Source: Cruorifilaria tuberocauda | Taxonomy: Eukaryota > Nematoda > Chromadorea > Rhabditida > Onchocercidae | Assembly (NCBI GenBank): GCA_013365365.1 | Contig: JABVXU010000040.1 | Coordinates: 206,478 to 270,477, forward strand | Direction of reading: 5' to 3' | DNA: 64,000 nt | Shown: positions 42,701-54,599 of the stretch, in pieces | Position numbering within the stretch: the first letter of the stretch is position 1 | How the letters are laid out: the number at the start of each line of letters is the position of its first letter | The notes under the pieces: model-generated | Seen by the model: only the letters and a program-made list of their open reading frames with translations | Databases searched by the model: none | Told to the model about the DNA's origin: nothing | Translations under genes and position numbers: made by a program

Positions 42701-45700
42701 TCCTTCTTTGCTGCACAGCCGTCTCCATTGTTTTCCATTGAATTTTTTACGAATTCCACCGGGCGTTGTTACGATTTCACCTTTTTTATATCTCTGTTGT
42801 TGCTGAAATTCTCTTTTTGCAATTAACATTTACAAGATTATATTATTCAAAAATCCATATTTGTGAATATTACCGACGAAGTTGATGACCATCTGATGCA
42901 AGTTTTTACACTTCAAATCTGATAACCCATTTACTTTGGTCAAATCTGCCTTGCATGTCTTATCCAAATGTTCAGATTAGTGCTGCAAAGCTTATTCCTG
43001 AACTTTCAAACAAGTCATGAAGGCATAACTACTGCAGGAACTTGCTGGTTTGCATAAAATGCTTTGCTGCTGATTTCGGAACGTTAAATAATGTGGAAAT
43101 ATATTTAACCGCTCGCATTTAAAATCAAGTTATAACTACCGCGCAGAAATGACCTCATCTCGCTCGTTTGCTGCTTGAATTGTTATCAGAAAGTTGTTCC
43201 AAGCAACATGCAGTAGGTCATCTCTTAGAGCAATATCCAAAGAATGAATCGATTTTGATGCTTGTGGATTATCAAGAATCTGAATCCCATGCTAGACTAG
43301 GATGTTAGGATGAAGTCGTCGATAATCTTCAAGGTCATTACAGCATCTCCCAACATCCTCGAAGTGAAAGTAAGTCGAAAAGTGAAGCTTAGTTTAATCC
43401 TCATTGTGATAATGAGCCAAGGAAACGAACTGTATGCGTTCATCGTGAAACTGTGAGAAGCAAATGCTGCAATAACTATTGTACGTTCATACTGTGGCTG
43501 GATCATGCCACCACTTTTGAATTCAATTATGCTTGATGAAATTTTGATCCCAACTTCATCAAATCTCAGTCTCAACTTTTATAACTATGATAGAAGATTA
43601 AATGCGAACAGTGAACAAGATGTAAGATAAAAATGTATTAGTGAAAACGATGAATCTTGGACAGCAGAACAATAAGTTGATCAAATGAAGTGATAACGAG
43701 GACAAGCACGCTCTGCAAAAATGAAATAATTGAGAGATTCTATCGTTACCAAAGTTAAAAGCGAAATTTGATTTTTATTCAATCTACCACGGATTTTAAG
43801 TTATGTCTCCGAAAGCTGCGGAATGAGGGTACAGCGAGATTAAAGCAATTGAAGCATGTGGTCAGCTAATAAAGATTTAGAAAAGGAAAATGCGATGCTG
43901 TACTAACACACTGGCTGACGATTAAGTAAAAATAAAGGAATTAAAATTTACTGACGAATCCTTCCACATGCGAAATCGTTAAATTTTTTCAGTTATGAAG
44001 GATGAAATAGGGAATCATCTTAACAAAAACAGAAGTTTGGAACAAGAGAGGGATCAAAGCAGGAACATCAAATATTTCTTCCTCCCTAAATTAATTGAAA
44101 AGTAGCTTCAGGAGGACATTAAGAAAGAGAACAGATGAAGGCGGTTGAAAGCTAAGAAAAAAAAATTCAAAGCTAAAGAGATATAAGAAAACTTGTTGTG
44201 TAGCATCTGATAAGGGCAGGAAGAGTAAAGGAAAGCTTCATATAATCTTGTCTGACTAGTGACTATGCCGTCTGAGTTTTAGGTCTCCGTCAACATTTTC
44301 ATTAAAGAAATGTGTATGAAATGTTGTCTGTTACATAAAGTAGGAAAAAATCTTAGCGTAATATCTATATTGACCGATTTATCAGATTTAAGCGACATTT
44401 AATTAACACATTCGTAACCATGGAAAGGACTAGATGAGATTAATGCTGCGGAAAAAGCAATAAACAGATTTAAAAATGATCTTCAATCTCCTTTCTCCGA
44501 TACATTTATATATTATTGGCGTGATTTATCACCAATCACCACTGTGCAAAAAATGAGTGGCATGGACGGAATACGGTTAGATCACTGCAAAAAATTAACA
44601 TCGTAAACTACATCTTCATCCTTAATCACTTAATGAAATGATCATCTTCTCTTTCATATTTTTCGTCAATTATGAGAAGCTACTCAACATCAAAAATCAA
44701 ACATTATACTTTAAGTTCCTGCACAGCAACAGATTGTTATGTTGAATAACCCACCCTTTAACAAGGATTGTTCAGTGACATCTACAGTTTAATTTATTTA
44801 CAAGCTGAATAAGATTTAAAACATGATTCTTGGTCACCAAATCTTCGTATATCTCTCATTCAATGATATTTTGCACAATAAATTGAAGATACGCAGATTA
44901 ATGGCCAAAACTTGGATCATATAAACAACATGAGCGACATTATGTCCATATCGACTAATGCGCTTCAGATAAATGAAATGTTAAATTAGCTACAATTAAA
45001 AATTAGAAAAACGGACAAGAAGAAAAGCTCGGAAAAAAGCAGATCATCAGTATCTCCGCGAGTTGATGTGAAAACAGATGAAGTTAAGCTAATTTACGTT
45101 CAACTTCATCAAGAATTGTCTATTACAATCGTCAACGACAGATTTTCCGACGGGAAGTTGCCGGCAGATTTTACTGAACTTGAGATATTTTAAAAAAGCC
45201 TTGAAAAAACACACCTAATTCTCCATCTTTTTCCTGGTGAAGATAGAAGTAAGATACCGCGAAAAGTTTGGCTTTAAGAAAAAAGCGATTAAAATTATTC
45301 ACAGTACCAACAATTTCAGTCAGCCGACTTCCAAGATGTAATGTGGGCTAACATTAGAAACATATGGAGAAAAACGAGATTTAACATAACATAATAGTCT
45401 CAAATAATATTAAAAACATCTAAAAATTCCATGCCACACTGTTAACATTTAGCAGCAAATGATCAATGGAGTGGTTAGTGACTATAATCGTTGCAGGTGC
45501 AGTAACCCTCAATAAAAGAAATATTAATACAAATTTTTACCTGCACGGCAGCAGCGCAAGCTGCTGAAACAGCTTGACTTGCCACACATTGTTGCACTTG
45601 CTGAACTTCATCAAAAGTAGCGCTGCCAGAAACCGTTGGAGCTGTTGTTAGGCCAAAAAACTGCGTTGACATTCGTTCTGTTGCAATTGTTCCTACCGCA

Positions 45701-48700
45701 GATTTTGGTGTTGATTTACCCGAAAAATTGTTCGCATCAGATGTACCGTCAATCTTAACAATAAGCTCTTTAAGAACAATTTTACTGAAAATAAAGCAAA
45801 CCATGAAGTATATGTTTTTATTTTTTTTGACAAACAAAAGTTCTATAGACGGAATATATGGTGTAAACTACGCTATACTGAGTACGCTGACCTGATCATC
45901 TTTCATCGGTTCTTCATCAGAATCTGCAGCATCACTATAGCTGGTCTTTTTCTGTAGTATTTGAGATTCATTTTCGGTTGCACTGAAATCAGTCTTTTAA
46001 ATAGAAAAACAAGTCAAGATGCCACAGAAGAGTACCCACAGACTGTATTGGTGTTAATATAGATTTCCGCTTACCTAAAGATAAGTGCAATTTGTTTCTA
46101 CATCAAAATGTGCGACAGTATCCTTCTTTATCGGAAATGAAAAAAGAAAATGCCTCAGATGGCTGGATGAGGTTGTCTGAACAGTACTGGGTAAAGTTAG
46201 AGGTGCAAAATGCGTTATTACACTTGCCAATACTCCAGAACAACTGTTCGAATAAGTTCCACCGTTTTCATCACTATAACTTTATTCAAATAAGCACAAT
46301 TTTTCTTTCTTTCATAAATCATTTACATTTTGTAATTAAAGCAGGAAGAGCACCATAATACTTCCTATTTTTCTATGAACTGTTTATTAATTGCTCTTGA
46401 ACGAACCGACTTTTGACGGCAGAATTATTGTAACTGCCCATGGCATTTAGCTCATCGTACCAGGGAGGACGCAACAACCGTATGCTTGCACGATGAAACC
46501 AAAAATCGGTTGAAATGCCATGTAGACGCATCTGCAATATTTTAATTTTAGCTGGAATATTTCAGAATTAATGTGGTTATTGCAAACTGAAATTTCATTT
46601 TAATCTATATTAATTAGTAAAAAAAAATAGAAAATGCAATTGAAATCGGAAAGAAACCTGAAACATTATGGGCCAAGCCGTCTTTTTCAATACCTCAGCT
46701 ATACGATATATGTTCTCATCATTCTTCCACTTAACACAAACCACGTCCGCAACATTGATCTGAAACAACAAAGCAGTCTTTGCATAGTTATACTATTACA
46801 AACTAGAACGAAGCATTTACTAAATTACATTACCGCTGCAACTTTTACTTTTCAGTGATGGTTTTCCTAATGAAGTATGTTAAAGTGCGGAGAATAATAA
46901 AATGACCTGCAATACTTTAATTTAACGGTGGATTATCCAGAAACGCGCACTAGCAAAACGTTATATATTTGGGATTTTGCACATAACGCACAGTAGAGAT
47001 AATCTGCACTTATGGCACATTTCATATGCAGGTAGAAATATGCCAAACAATGAGATGTGAACTGGAGGAAAGAAGCTGCGATGGTGGACGTATATGCTTA
47101 TTCGCATTGCATGCAAAAATGAAGAATACTTTTTCAAAAATATGTTTTATTATATGGAAAAACACAGATCTAGGAAAATATAATTTCACATGATCCATTC
47201 TCCATAATTATCGTTCTGATGGGTATTTGCTGGAATATTCACAAAATGATTCCTTTACGTAAAAAATGCAATGAATGAACTATAAGATGCTTCACCCTAA
47301 ATGAGATTTTAGAGAAGTTACCGAATCAGGGCTTGGTGCTTGATCAGCGAGTATGTCAGGATATTCATGTAATGATGTTATCACGTCTTCGAATACATAT
47401 TCAGTACCATTGTCAAACTGCAAACTCGAAAACTTCCCAAAACATGCTAACTTATAATTGAGTCTTAAATAAGTCGACTACCTTCTCCTGAATATCTGAT
47501 TCAGTTTTTGATATAAGAGCTTCAAGAGATTTCAGATATTAGACAAACCTGTACGGTAATATCTTTGTTTCCTCTGACACCTTTAATGCATGCTGGCAGA
47601 TACCCTTCAATATCAGGGAGACGAGCAAGTACACGACTTGCTTTCCATACCTCCAAATTAACTGTTGTTTCATTCATTGATTCCACTGAAACAAGATAAG
47701 CGGAATATAAGAAAATCCTTATTTTTACTTCACTTATTGAATAACTGATATCATGTTTTGAATTTCTTCATCTATCAAAAATATATCCTTCCGCCCATCA
47801 GAGCTTTAAAGTTAAAGAAATGACAAATCAAGTTCTGAGATATGAAATTACTCAGATGCCGAAAATACGCATAGGTAAACAGCTGATTGAAGTAATGATA
47901 TCTTCAGTTCTGATGCTAAACAATAATTTTAAAAGGCTATATAATTTGCCACTGTAACATTCGGTTGAGCAATTTTAACAATAACTGTAACGCTAAACTT
48001 GCTTTATGCTTATCATCCCAAAACAACTGTCAAATTTATAAAGCTGATAAAGTTGGAGGGTATGCATGTAAGGAATGCCATGATTGCCTAAACTGGATAA
48101 GGACATATGTGTGTATAAAGCACATGTATAGAATTTTAAAAATCTATAAACCCTCTGATGAAACTCTATGACTGCGTTAAATGAATGATCGATTCGGAAA
48201 AAGTACCGGAGAAATTGGTTGGTATTTCAAGCCCTAGATTGCGTTTTTTCAACTGTTCCATAAGTGCAAGAGTGTCGAACTGAAATTGAAACCAATCAGT
48301 GAGGAATAGACCATTTCTTTGATAAATGAACCAATAAGGTGAACGTATTCAATTATACTGCTGTCCCGTATTTACTACCTGTAGTGTCATTCCTTGAGAT
48401 GCTGTTGTTGTTAGACCCGATCCATGCGCTTGCTGCTGTTGTGATTGCGATGAAGATGAAGACGAAGAAGCGTGCAACTGGGCTAGTAGCGACGACGAAC
48501 CGGGAGGCGAATCCAACAATCCTCCCGTTCCTAGTGAATTTAAATTGCTTGAAACGCTGATAAAATTGTTTATTTCAAAAGCCTGAGATATTAACCTCAA
48601 AAGCATTTCATCACATTAATAGACACAGCTGAGAAAAAGAATTTGACTTCATTCTCCTGAACCGTAGCTTCAAAAAAAATTTAAACGAAATTTAAAACTG

Positions 48701-48962
48701 TTTATGCGGGCATTCTGGTTGTGGGAAGAACTAAGACACGATGCCTAACTGCGGCTATCGGAATATGCCAAAACTGTTCAAACATTTGTAATGCGTAGAT
48801 CGTAGAGTAGATTAGTGGATCGATATAGAATATTCAAAGATGCACATGATAGAAACACGTACCGGTGGGATCATCGGTTGCTTTTCGTTTACCTCGGAGT
48901 TTAGGGTGGACGCTTGAGGAATCATCACGAATATTGCGTCCTTGTTCAACATTTCCGTCCAT
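33607..48962 (-). CDS. cic: Capicua (CIC) HMG-box transcriptional repressor
   Basis: About 38 exons. CIC is a nuclear repressor that binds TGAATGA-type sites through its HMG box plus C1 motif and is relieved by receptor tyrosine kinase signalling. The 29 exons from 45,753 down to 33,607 fit one frame of 1,324 codons and a stop: 45753-45541, 42802-42692, 42556-42463, 42360-42235, 42024-41858, 41769-41635, 41407-41176, 40910-40764, 40561-40475, 39774-39656, 39567-39302, 39243-39161, 39003-38873, 38698-38519, 38443-38395, 38149-38058, 37779-37679, 37565-37496, 37374-37108, 36676-36401, 36014-35953, 35866-35694, 35139-35087, 35016-34877, 34800-34727, 34622-34482, 34328-34255, 33994-33841, 33764-33607. 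Upstream exons: 48962-48863, about 48582-48379, 48279-48207, 47685-47549, 47417-47322, 46759-46658, 46531-46407, then an unresolved part (46,290-46,030) and 45982-45892. The terminal exon could instead donate at its GGTAATTG. Confidence 0.9.
34727..34800 (-). CDS. cic: CIC exon with conserved RVL-VDFE block
   Basis: Spliced to the preceding exon (34,877-35,016), it reads [20 protein letters not shown] and LPAFTPDD. This corresponds to the vertebrate CIC block D-x-x-x-N/D-RVL-x-x-VDFE-x-x-F-x-x-LP-x-F-x-P-E/D, upstream of C1. Confidence 0.9.
37108..37374 (-). CDS. cic: CIC exon with interrupted polyglutamine tract
   Basis: An 89-codon exon, low complexity. Its middle encodes [20 protein letters not shown], a Gln run broken by Lys-Arg and followed by a His/Tyr stretch. 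The CAG/CAA repeat (seen as CTG/TTG on the plus strand at about 37,187-37,232) is likely length-variable between individuals. Entry and exit are both phase 0, so skipping it would keep the frame. Confidence 0.85.
38395..38698 (-). CDS. cic: CIC HMG-box exons (two)
   Basis: Exons 38,519-38,698 and 38,395-38,443 encode a full HMG box: [20 protein letters not shown], then [20 protein letters not shown], then [20 protein letters not shown] and AHPNWKWC. The wording is almost that of vertebrate and fly Capicua, which differ from SOX and TCF boxes at FSKRHR and WWYALGP. This is the firmest identification in the nuclear part. Confidence 0.97.
42463..42802 (-). CDS. cic: CIC Cys/Arg-rich conserved segment (two exons)
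   Basis: Exons 42,692-42,802 and 42,463-42,556 encode [32 protein letters not shown] and [17 protein letters not shown]. This segment is nearly identical in CIC from other animals ([23 protein letters not shown]...[15 protein letters not shown]) and may be a small metal-binding fold because of its Cys-Cys-Cys-His spacing. The second exon ends at a GC donor. Confidence 0.95.
42803..45540 (-). other. Large CIC intron carrying a decayed coding relic
   Basis: A 2.7 kb intron, phase 0 on both sides. Unlike other introns here, it contains long plus-strand stretches of protein-like sequence broken by stops (see the separate pseudogene entry). Confidence 0.7.
43200..45195 (+). pseudogene. Decayed intronless coding relic, antisense to CIC
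   Basis: Read on the plus strand, several blocks look like real protein with codon-like composition but are separated by stops and frameshifts. Examples are [20 protein letters not shown] near 43,230, [20 protein letters not shown] near 44,425 and [20 protein letters not shown] near 45,085. The charged, helical character suggests a coiled-coil protein. No splice sites fit, so a processed pseudogene or mobile-element remnant is likely. I do not recognise the parent gene. Limits are approximate. Confidence 0.45.
46030..46290 (-). other. Unresolved CIC exon(s)
   Basis: After the phase 2 end at 46,407, an open stretch starting near 46,284 ([17 protein letters not shown]) and a short exon-like piece near 46,030-46,076 ([12 protein letters not shown]) both look coding. 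CTTTAG|GTAAGC at about 46,077 can be read as an acceptor. No single choice of donors satisfies all phases up to the exon at 45,982, so a misread base or an overlooked microexon is possible. Confidence 0.4.
46407..48279 (-). CDS. cic: CIC N-terminal conserved domain exons
   Basis: Five exons (48207-48279, 47549-47685, 47322-47417, 46658-46759, 46407-46531) join in phase. They encode [60 protein letters not shown] and [20 protein letters not shown]. The pattern, a Tudor-like barrel followed by the LRLLRPPW signature, fits the N-terminal domain (DUF4819) of the long CIC isoform. Confidence 0.85.
48379..48582 (-). CDS. cic: CIC exon with Ser and Gln runs
   Basis: The exon encodes [20 protein letters not shown], a run of seven Ser, QSQQQQ and [13 protein letters not shown] before donor CAG|GTAGTA. 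The downstream exon continues in phase 0. The acceptor may be at 48,582 or 48,556. Confidence 0.65.
48863..48962 (-). CDS. cic: Candidate first coding exon of CIC
   Basis: The ATG at 48,962 opens [20 protein letters not shown] and continues to [13 protein letters not shown] before a strong donor G|GTACGT. An earlier donor at 48,893 is in the same phase. It is charged and disordered, as CIC N-termini are. The phase to the next certain exon (48,379-about 48,582) is not resolved, so a small exon may lie between, or this may be only one of several alternative starts. Confidence 0.55.
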
Positions 48963-49477
48963 TTTTTATTTATCTTTTATTCTTGTCCTTCTTCAAACAA
49001 GAAAACAATTTTACTGAGCTTCCACTCAGACACTGATAATCATTTCTAAGCGTTATCATTCGAAATTAGGGTGACGCACATTTGAAAGAGCATTCCATCT
49101 CTACCCAAGCAGTGTTCTCTGACAGTGAGAAACTTAAATTACTGAAATTCGGTTAACAAAGTATGCCGTATATTTTCTTCAATTAGGTGTAGGGAATGGA
49201 GATTTTGTAAATTCATCAAACAAGATGAAACTTAGCTATCTCTCTCTATTTTTTTCTCTTTATCTCTTCTGAACCCATATTTCAATGTTTCAAAAAAAAA
49301 AAAACGTTGTGAGAGATTTTTATTTCCCTCGGTTCCAAAATATACTTCACACTTTTTTAAGAATAAAACATTGAGCATGTCTTCATGATGAGAATTCAAG
49401 AGGGACTGACTTGAATCGGAGCACAATTTACAATTAAATTAATTGCATATATTATAGAAATATGCACTGCTAATGGT

Positions 49478-49669
49478 ATGAATTCACCTGTACTTGATCC
49501 AGGAGTTGATTCATCTACAAATCAAATTTATGCAGCAATTGAAGAAATGAGGAATCATATAATTTCCTATGGTTCTCTCAGTGAACTAGATGTAACCGTG
49601 GTATACCTGCAAATTTGCAATCAAATTCAAACTTATGTAACTGGCAAGATTGCTCGAGCCTCGACTTAA
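49478..49669 (+). CDS. Possible small gene, 63 residues, divergent from CIC
   Basis: An ATG-to-TAA ORF about 515 bases upstream of the CIC start on the other strand. The product begins MNSPVLDPGVDSSTNQIYAA, then IEEMRNHIISYGSLSELDVT, and ends in a regular helix-like segment. Composition and regular heptad-like spacing look like a real small helical protein, perhaps a subunit of a complex. It could also be the last exon of a spliced gene, since AG acceptors lie upstream. I do not recognise the family. Confidence 0.45.
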   Translation: MNSPVLDPGVDSSTNQIYAAIEEMRNHIISYGSLSELDVTVVYLQICNQIQTYVTGKIARAST

Positions 49670-52600
49670 AATTTCATAAATTATTTATCTATCTTACAAA
49701 ACAAATATTTATTTATTCCATATTTTTCTAGACAGAACCGGCAATGACTGACGTAACATTTTTCACCATTCATAACACGCATATATCATCATTTGCAATC
49801 GGACAGTACGACACATATCCTCAAACTTGATAGCTGATGGTAATCAAAGCCCGAATATTTTCAAACTCTTAGTAAATATGGAAATCATTTTTGTTTCGAT
49901 ATCGTTCGCTAATTCGATAAATGATTCATGAAATTAAGTGATTCATGAACTTGCGAATATCTGTTAAATTCTTCCATCAAAGGACTCTCTAACAACATAA
50001 AAAAGCATCAGAATTTCTATTTTGATAAGGCAATGATAAGATGTTCTATAATTTGATAAGAAAAATATACAAGTTGATCAGAAAAGTAGATAAGAAGGTA
50101 TATTGAAAACATATCTGAGACGCCAAAATAGAATATTCTTCATGGTTTCGATATGGCTAATAGCACGAGCTGTAGAAAGCTAAAAACACATAAAAAAGGT
50201 CGAATAACAATCTTGAAGTGTTATAAAAATAGGCCTTACTACTTCAGCTATATGATGGTGGTGTCTGTTGCTATGACGAGATCAGAAAGATGTCAATTAT
50301 CACAGTCTAAAATTAAACTCTTTAGGATCATTCTAAAAATAGTTCCAACAATAAAATAAATTGTTTGCTATTTAACGATTGCATGAAACGGAATAGGAAA
50401 CGATAGGCCGATAAAAAGATATCAGGAATAATATGTGCTGGATCATTTATTTTTTAATTCTGAATTCGTGATGTCAATTCTTCAAATTTTAGCGAAGTGG
50501 CAATGAAGCAGCATGAAAAACAGGAAATCGAACTTCGGGACTTATAAGGAATTTTGCACTTTAATCGTTTCACGGCAAAACACTACATTCTGAAGCTAAT
50601 ACCAAGAATATTCTTCTAGTGATTAGTACCTTCACGATATATCAAAGTTGAAGAAAAACACTGATTGGGCTGTATCAAATATTCTACTAATTATCAGCAA
50701 AAAATCTCAAATATTTCAGTTAGTAGGACTTTCACTTGTTTTTCGCATGAGATAATAAGTCAAGTCAACACATTGCTAATCACCAATTTAATAATTCTCA
50801 AGAATTAACTCTTTAAACTTTCCTAATAAAATTGGAAATTGCATAAGCTAAAGGCAGGAAAATAGTAATTGGAGGAGTAATAAAACACGGAGAGTGTATA
50901 AAAGACATGATAAAATAAGTGTGAATATCATCAATGAATCAGTTTGAGGTAACCTTGGTGCATTATAGGTATAGAAGCCGTGAACACCTCCGTTGTCCCC
51001 TTCCTCAATACGTTCCAACCGCAACAGCGAATGCACCCAGCACCAGGTCTGTTTTTTCAATTTTGTCTATTTAACACACACATACGCACACACACATACA
51101 TGACATAGATATATACATAAAAGAAATGCACTTGATAAATAAACGGTTGTTAGAATGGGAGTAGTAGTGAGGGCGTCGGATGCTGCTAGCTGGCAGAGAG
51201 GTACAATGTTCCTTTGGAAATGTACAGAAGGGAAGCATCCCGGAAAGGTTTACGTAGGATGAGTTCGCCTCAAACTTCTACTACATAATTTAGGCATGTG
51301 CATCGCCTGCATGTGATAAGCATATGAACGCAGAGTACGGGTACAGAGATACCTTCCAGTTACGTATCACAATGAAAAACGCTTCGAGTGATTATTCCTA
51401 GGAAGTTTCTAAATACAGTATCTGCTCATCACTTTTATGAAAAAAAATCCTCGTTTCAAAAATCATTTTTTGTGGAGCAGTTATCGCTTTGTAAGCATAA
51501 AATAGTTATTGCCTAATGTACACTTCGATAAACCAATTTGTCCTTTCAATTTCCAACTGTTGACGTATAATGTTTTTCTGAAAATATTTTCTGATTCTTG
51601 TTACTCCTTTTTCATCTTTGTTTCACTTTTCGAAATTTCCCATTTCTTTTTCTGTACATTTACCTCATACTTTCCCCTCCATTCCATTTTTCGGTTTTTT
51701 AAAACTCCAAAATTTGACTTGAAAACCTGTTTACGATCCACGACAATTTATATATATGTTTCCCATTCTCCATACATCGAACTATTAATGATGTATTTAG
51801 GTGAAAAGAGAATTTGAGTGGTTTTAAACGTTAAAATAACAGTTTATATCGAATTTTTAAATTAAATGCAAAAAAAAGTTCTATTATTTCCTGCATCCAA
51901 ACTACCCTTTTCTACATCACAACACTTTCATATCCACGATTCTTCACCAGTGGTAATAAACTTGAAACATTCAATAAGTTCCTCATCAAAAAATGCGTAG
52001 TCACACAATAAACGTTTTATTTGATTATCGGAAGAGTGAGTATCCAATGTTTAAGTTCCGACGAACAATAAAACACCGGAAAAAAAACTAGCTGTAAATG
52101 AAACATATTGCAGCCATTCGAAAGGCTACTGTTAAAAGTAAAAAAAAAAGCAGAAAAAGTGTGAAAATGAGGATATGATGCAAACCGGTTAACAAACCCC
52201 TTTTTAATTTTATTACAATACAACATCTCTCGTTTGAAATCAACAGATTCCACTTTTGTTTGGTCGCTTATCTGTCCACATTCTCCACAAATGCAAACAT
52301 GTATTTCTAAACTTGAGATGACTTATCGAATTTCACAGCTAGTTATGCTCTTAAATCCGCGGAAATGATACATAAGAATGGAATTTTTCCCTGGCCCAAT
52401 GCTAAATAAACTGTCGTACTTCTACCGTCCGTTTTCTTTTTTTTTTTTTTTTCAAAATGTTTATTTACAAGCTTTTCCAATTCTGAAGTATAATCTTTTG
52501 TAGAGCAAAAAACAAAAAGTTTCACTTGAACAGCAAAATATTTGGAGTAACAAAAAAAAAACATCATCTGCTTGGTTTATCAGAAATCATAACATATATT

Positions 52601-53600
52601 TTAAGCGCTTACAAATTATTAATAAGATAACAAAAAAATGAAGATTCGTCTTTTATTTTTTTTTTAGATGACTGGCTCCTCCTATTTAATTACAGTTTAA
52701 ATGAACTTTATTTTTACCTCCTGTCAAAACAATTCTAATATAAAGCAGGCAGAGAGCAAATGCGCAGAGAATTATGCTATAATATCGGCAATATCAGTGT
52801 CCTCAAAATTTTTCAGATAATGAGAGAAGACTGGATCTTTGAAACTTATTTGCAGTTGCCCTTTCTTAAAATCATACTTTTCAAGCAGGGCCAAAAAGTC
52901 GCATTTGTAGCAGTAAAATCCCATTCATCTGTGCAAATGAAATTATCTTTATAACCTCGTTTAAATAACTTTATCAAAAGTGGCACTTTGTAGAACATCT
53001 AAATTGACTAATTCTTGATGTATTTAATGCATCAGTAGAAAGATGGAACTCGAACTCAAGCATAGTTGAATTTCAGAATGAAAAAAGAATCCATATAATT
53101 TCTAATCAATAAAATTCCTGACCCTAAGAAAATATTACAAATGAACCAAATCCAGTATTGTGTATTAGTATTTAAATAGCTTAATGTACAGCGACCTTTC
53201 ATAGTATGCAAACAGTATCAATAGCGGAATCAGCAGTATACTAAAGTATAAACCGTTTTGAAGTTTCCTAAAACAAAATCCTGCAAGTTACTGTTACATC
53301 AGTAATTTTAATAAGGAAAACAATGGTAAGGTATGATCGCTAAATTATTTCATTTTTAATACCAAACGAGTGTCTTTTTGGAGGCTTCACCACTAGAGAT
53401 CATTATTAGTTAATTTTCATTTGGTTTGCATGCGCATAACTGTAAATTTCGACCTGCTATAATCAACCCCTCTGATAGCACTTGCTTTTTTTGATTTAAT
53501 AAACTTATTCTTTTTCATGATGAATTTCATTCCAGCAATCTTCCACAATGCAAAAACGTCTATGACTGGATAATTCCGAACCTGACTGGTGGATGAAGTA
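49670..53600. other. Mostly non-coding, upstream of CIC
   Basis: AT-rich with one exon-like piece (50,954-51,048, minus) and a short CA/CATA run near 51,072-51,100. Otherwise stops in all frames and nothing recognised. Confidence 0.4.
50954..51048 (-). CDS. Candidate orphan exon
   Basis: Flanked by AACAG| and |GTTACC, this 95-base stretch reads TWCWVHSLLRLERIEEGDNG followed by GVHGFYTYNAP. It is richer in GC than its surroundings and protein-like. It could be an upstream alternative exon of CIC or belong to an unrelated minus-strand gene. No partner exon is identified. Confidence 0.3.
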
Positions 53601-54170
53601 TTTTCACACGCTTCTGGCATCGACCAGCGAGACCTTCTTGCTGCTTATGAGCGGCAACATGCTGCATCCTATTTTCCATGGTGGGGAGAAGTTGGGGTTG
53701 GAACGGTTGATGGGTCGGTGATCTTCAGAAAGAGAAACATATATAAAGGAGAGATACTTAGATGAGCGATAGATACATGCCATCGACAAAGATGTGTCAA
53801 ATGCAAACACGGTTGGAGAAAGGTGGCAAACAACGTGGCCTTATGAATCCCATCTCATGAAACCATATGAATTCCATGTTTCGGTGTTGTGTCTACACGA
53901 ATCACGTGATTCATGTACATATCCGACACATACATCAGGTGAGGGGCTTAACGAAATATTCCGACACGATGAAATAGTGAGATGCGCAGGATGTGGAAGA
54001 AGAAAAAAGGAAGAAGAATTTATGACGCAAGACAAAAAGGAAAGAAGAGTAGTAAAAACGCAAAATCATGAAAATATGTGATAACCATTCGGATTCGGAT
54101 GAAGAGCTGAAAGACGATTGAGCGAACGAAGCGTTGAGTGCAACTAGAATTTTTTCATTTTTTTTTCAAA

Positions 54171-54222
54171 ACACACACATACATACATACATACATACAT
54201 GTACACATAGACATAGACTCGC

Positions 54223-54253
<31 letters not shown>

Positions 54254-54297
54254 TACACATACACATACACATACACGTACACATACACACATACAAC
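54171..54297. repeat. CA / CATA microsatellite cluster
   Basis: Consecutive arrays of ACAT, CA and CATACA units over about 125 bases, with small interruptions. Open frames across it (HTYTYT and VCVCVC repeats) are by-products of the repeat. Confidence 0.95.
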
Positions 54298-54354
54298 AGA
54301 CAATTCGATATTCATACAGACATGCACAAGTGGAAATACAGGAAAGCATTGAGA

Positions 54355-54560
54355 GTGGATTGGAAGGAATAGGAAAGAGCACATTGGAAATGTCGATGAA
54401 GGGAAGGTTAACGAGGCTTGTCCGCCTAGAACACACATTGCTGCACTTTGCACGACAGCAAGTGCTGCTTCCTGCGTCGTTATTTGGGTTGTGCCATGCT
54501 GCAAGTGGTAAAACTGTTTTGATGGCTGCAGTGCCTGCATCGTGCATGCACTCATGCATG
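54355..54560 (-). other. Exon-like, GC-richer block
   Basis: Minus-strand reading gives MQALQPSKQFYHLQHGTTQI followed by TTQEAALAVVQSAAMCVLGG, a Gln/Ala-rich, protein-like stretch without a clear splice donor. It may be a 5' exon of a minus-strand gene, possibly a distal alternative start of CIC. Unconfirmed. Confidence 0.3.
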
Positions 54561-54599
54561 GTGTAGACTTCCTCTCTATTTTTGTCATCATTTTTCGAT

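Noticed and set aside
54134..54591. Long ORFs through the CA microsatellite
   Set aside because: The HTYT and VCVC repeats are translations of the simple repeat, open in every frame.
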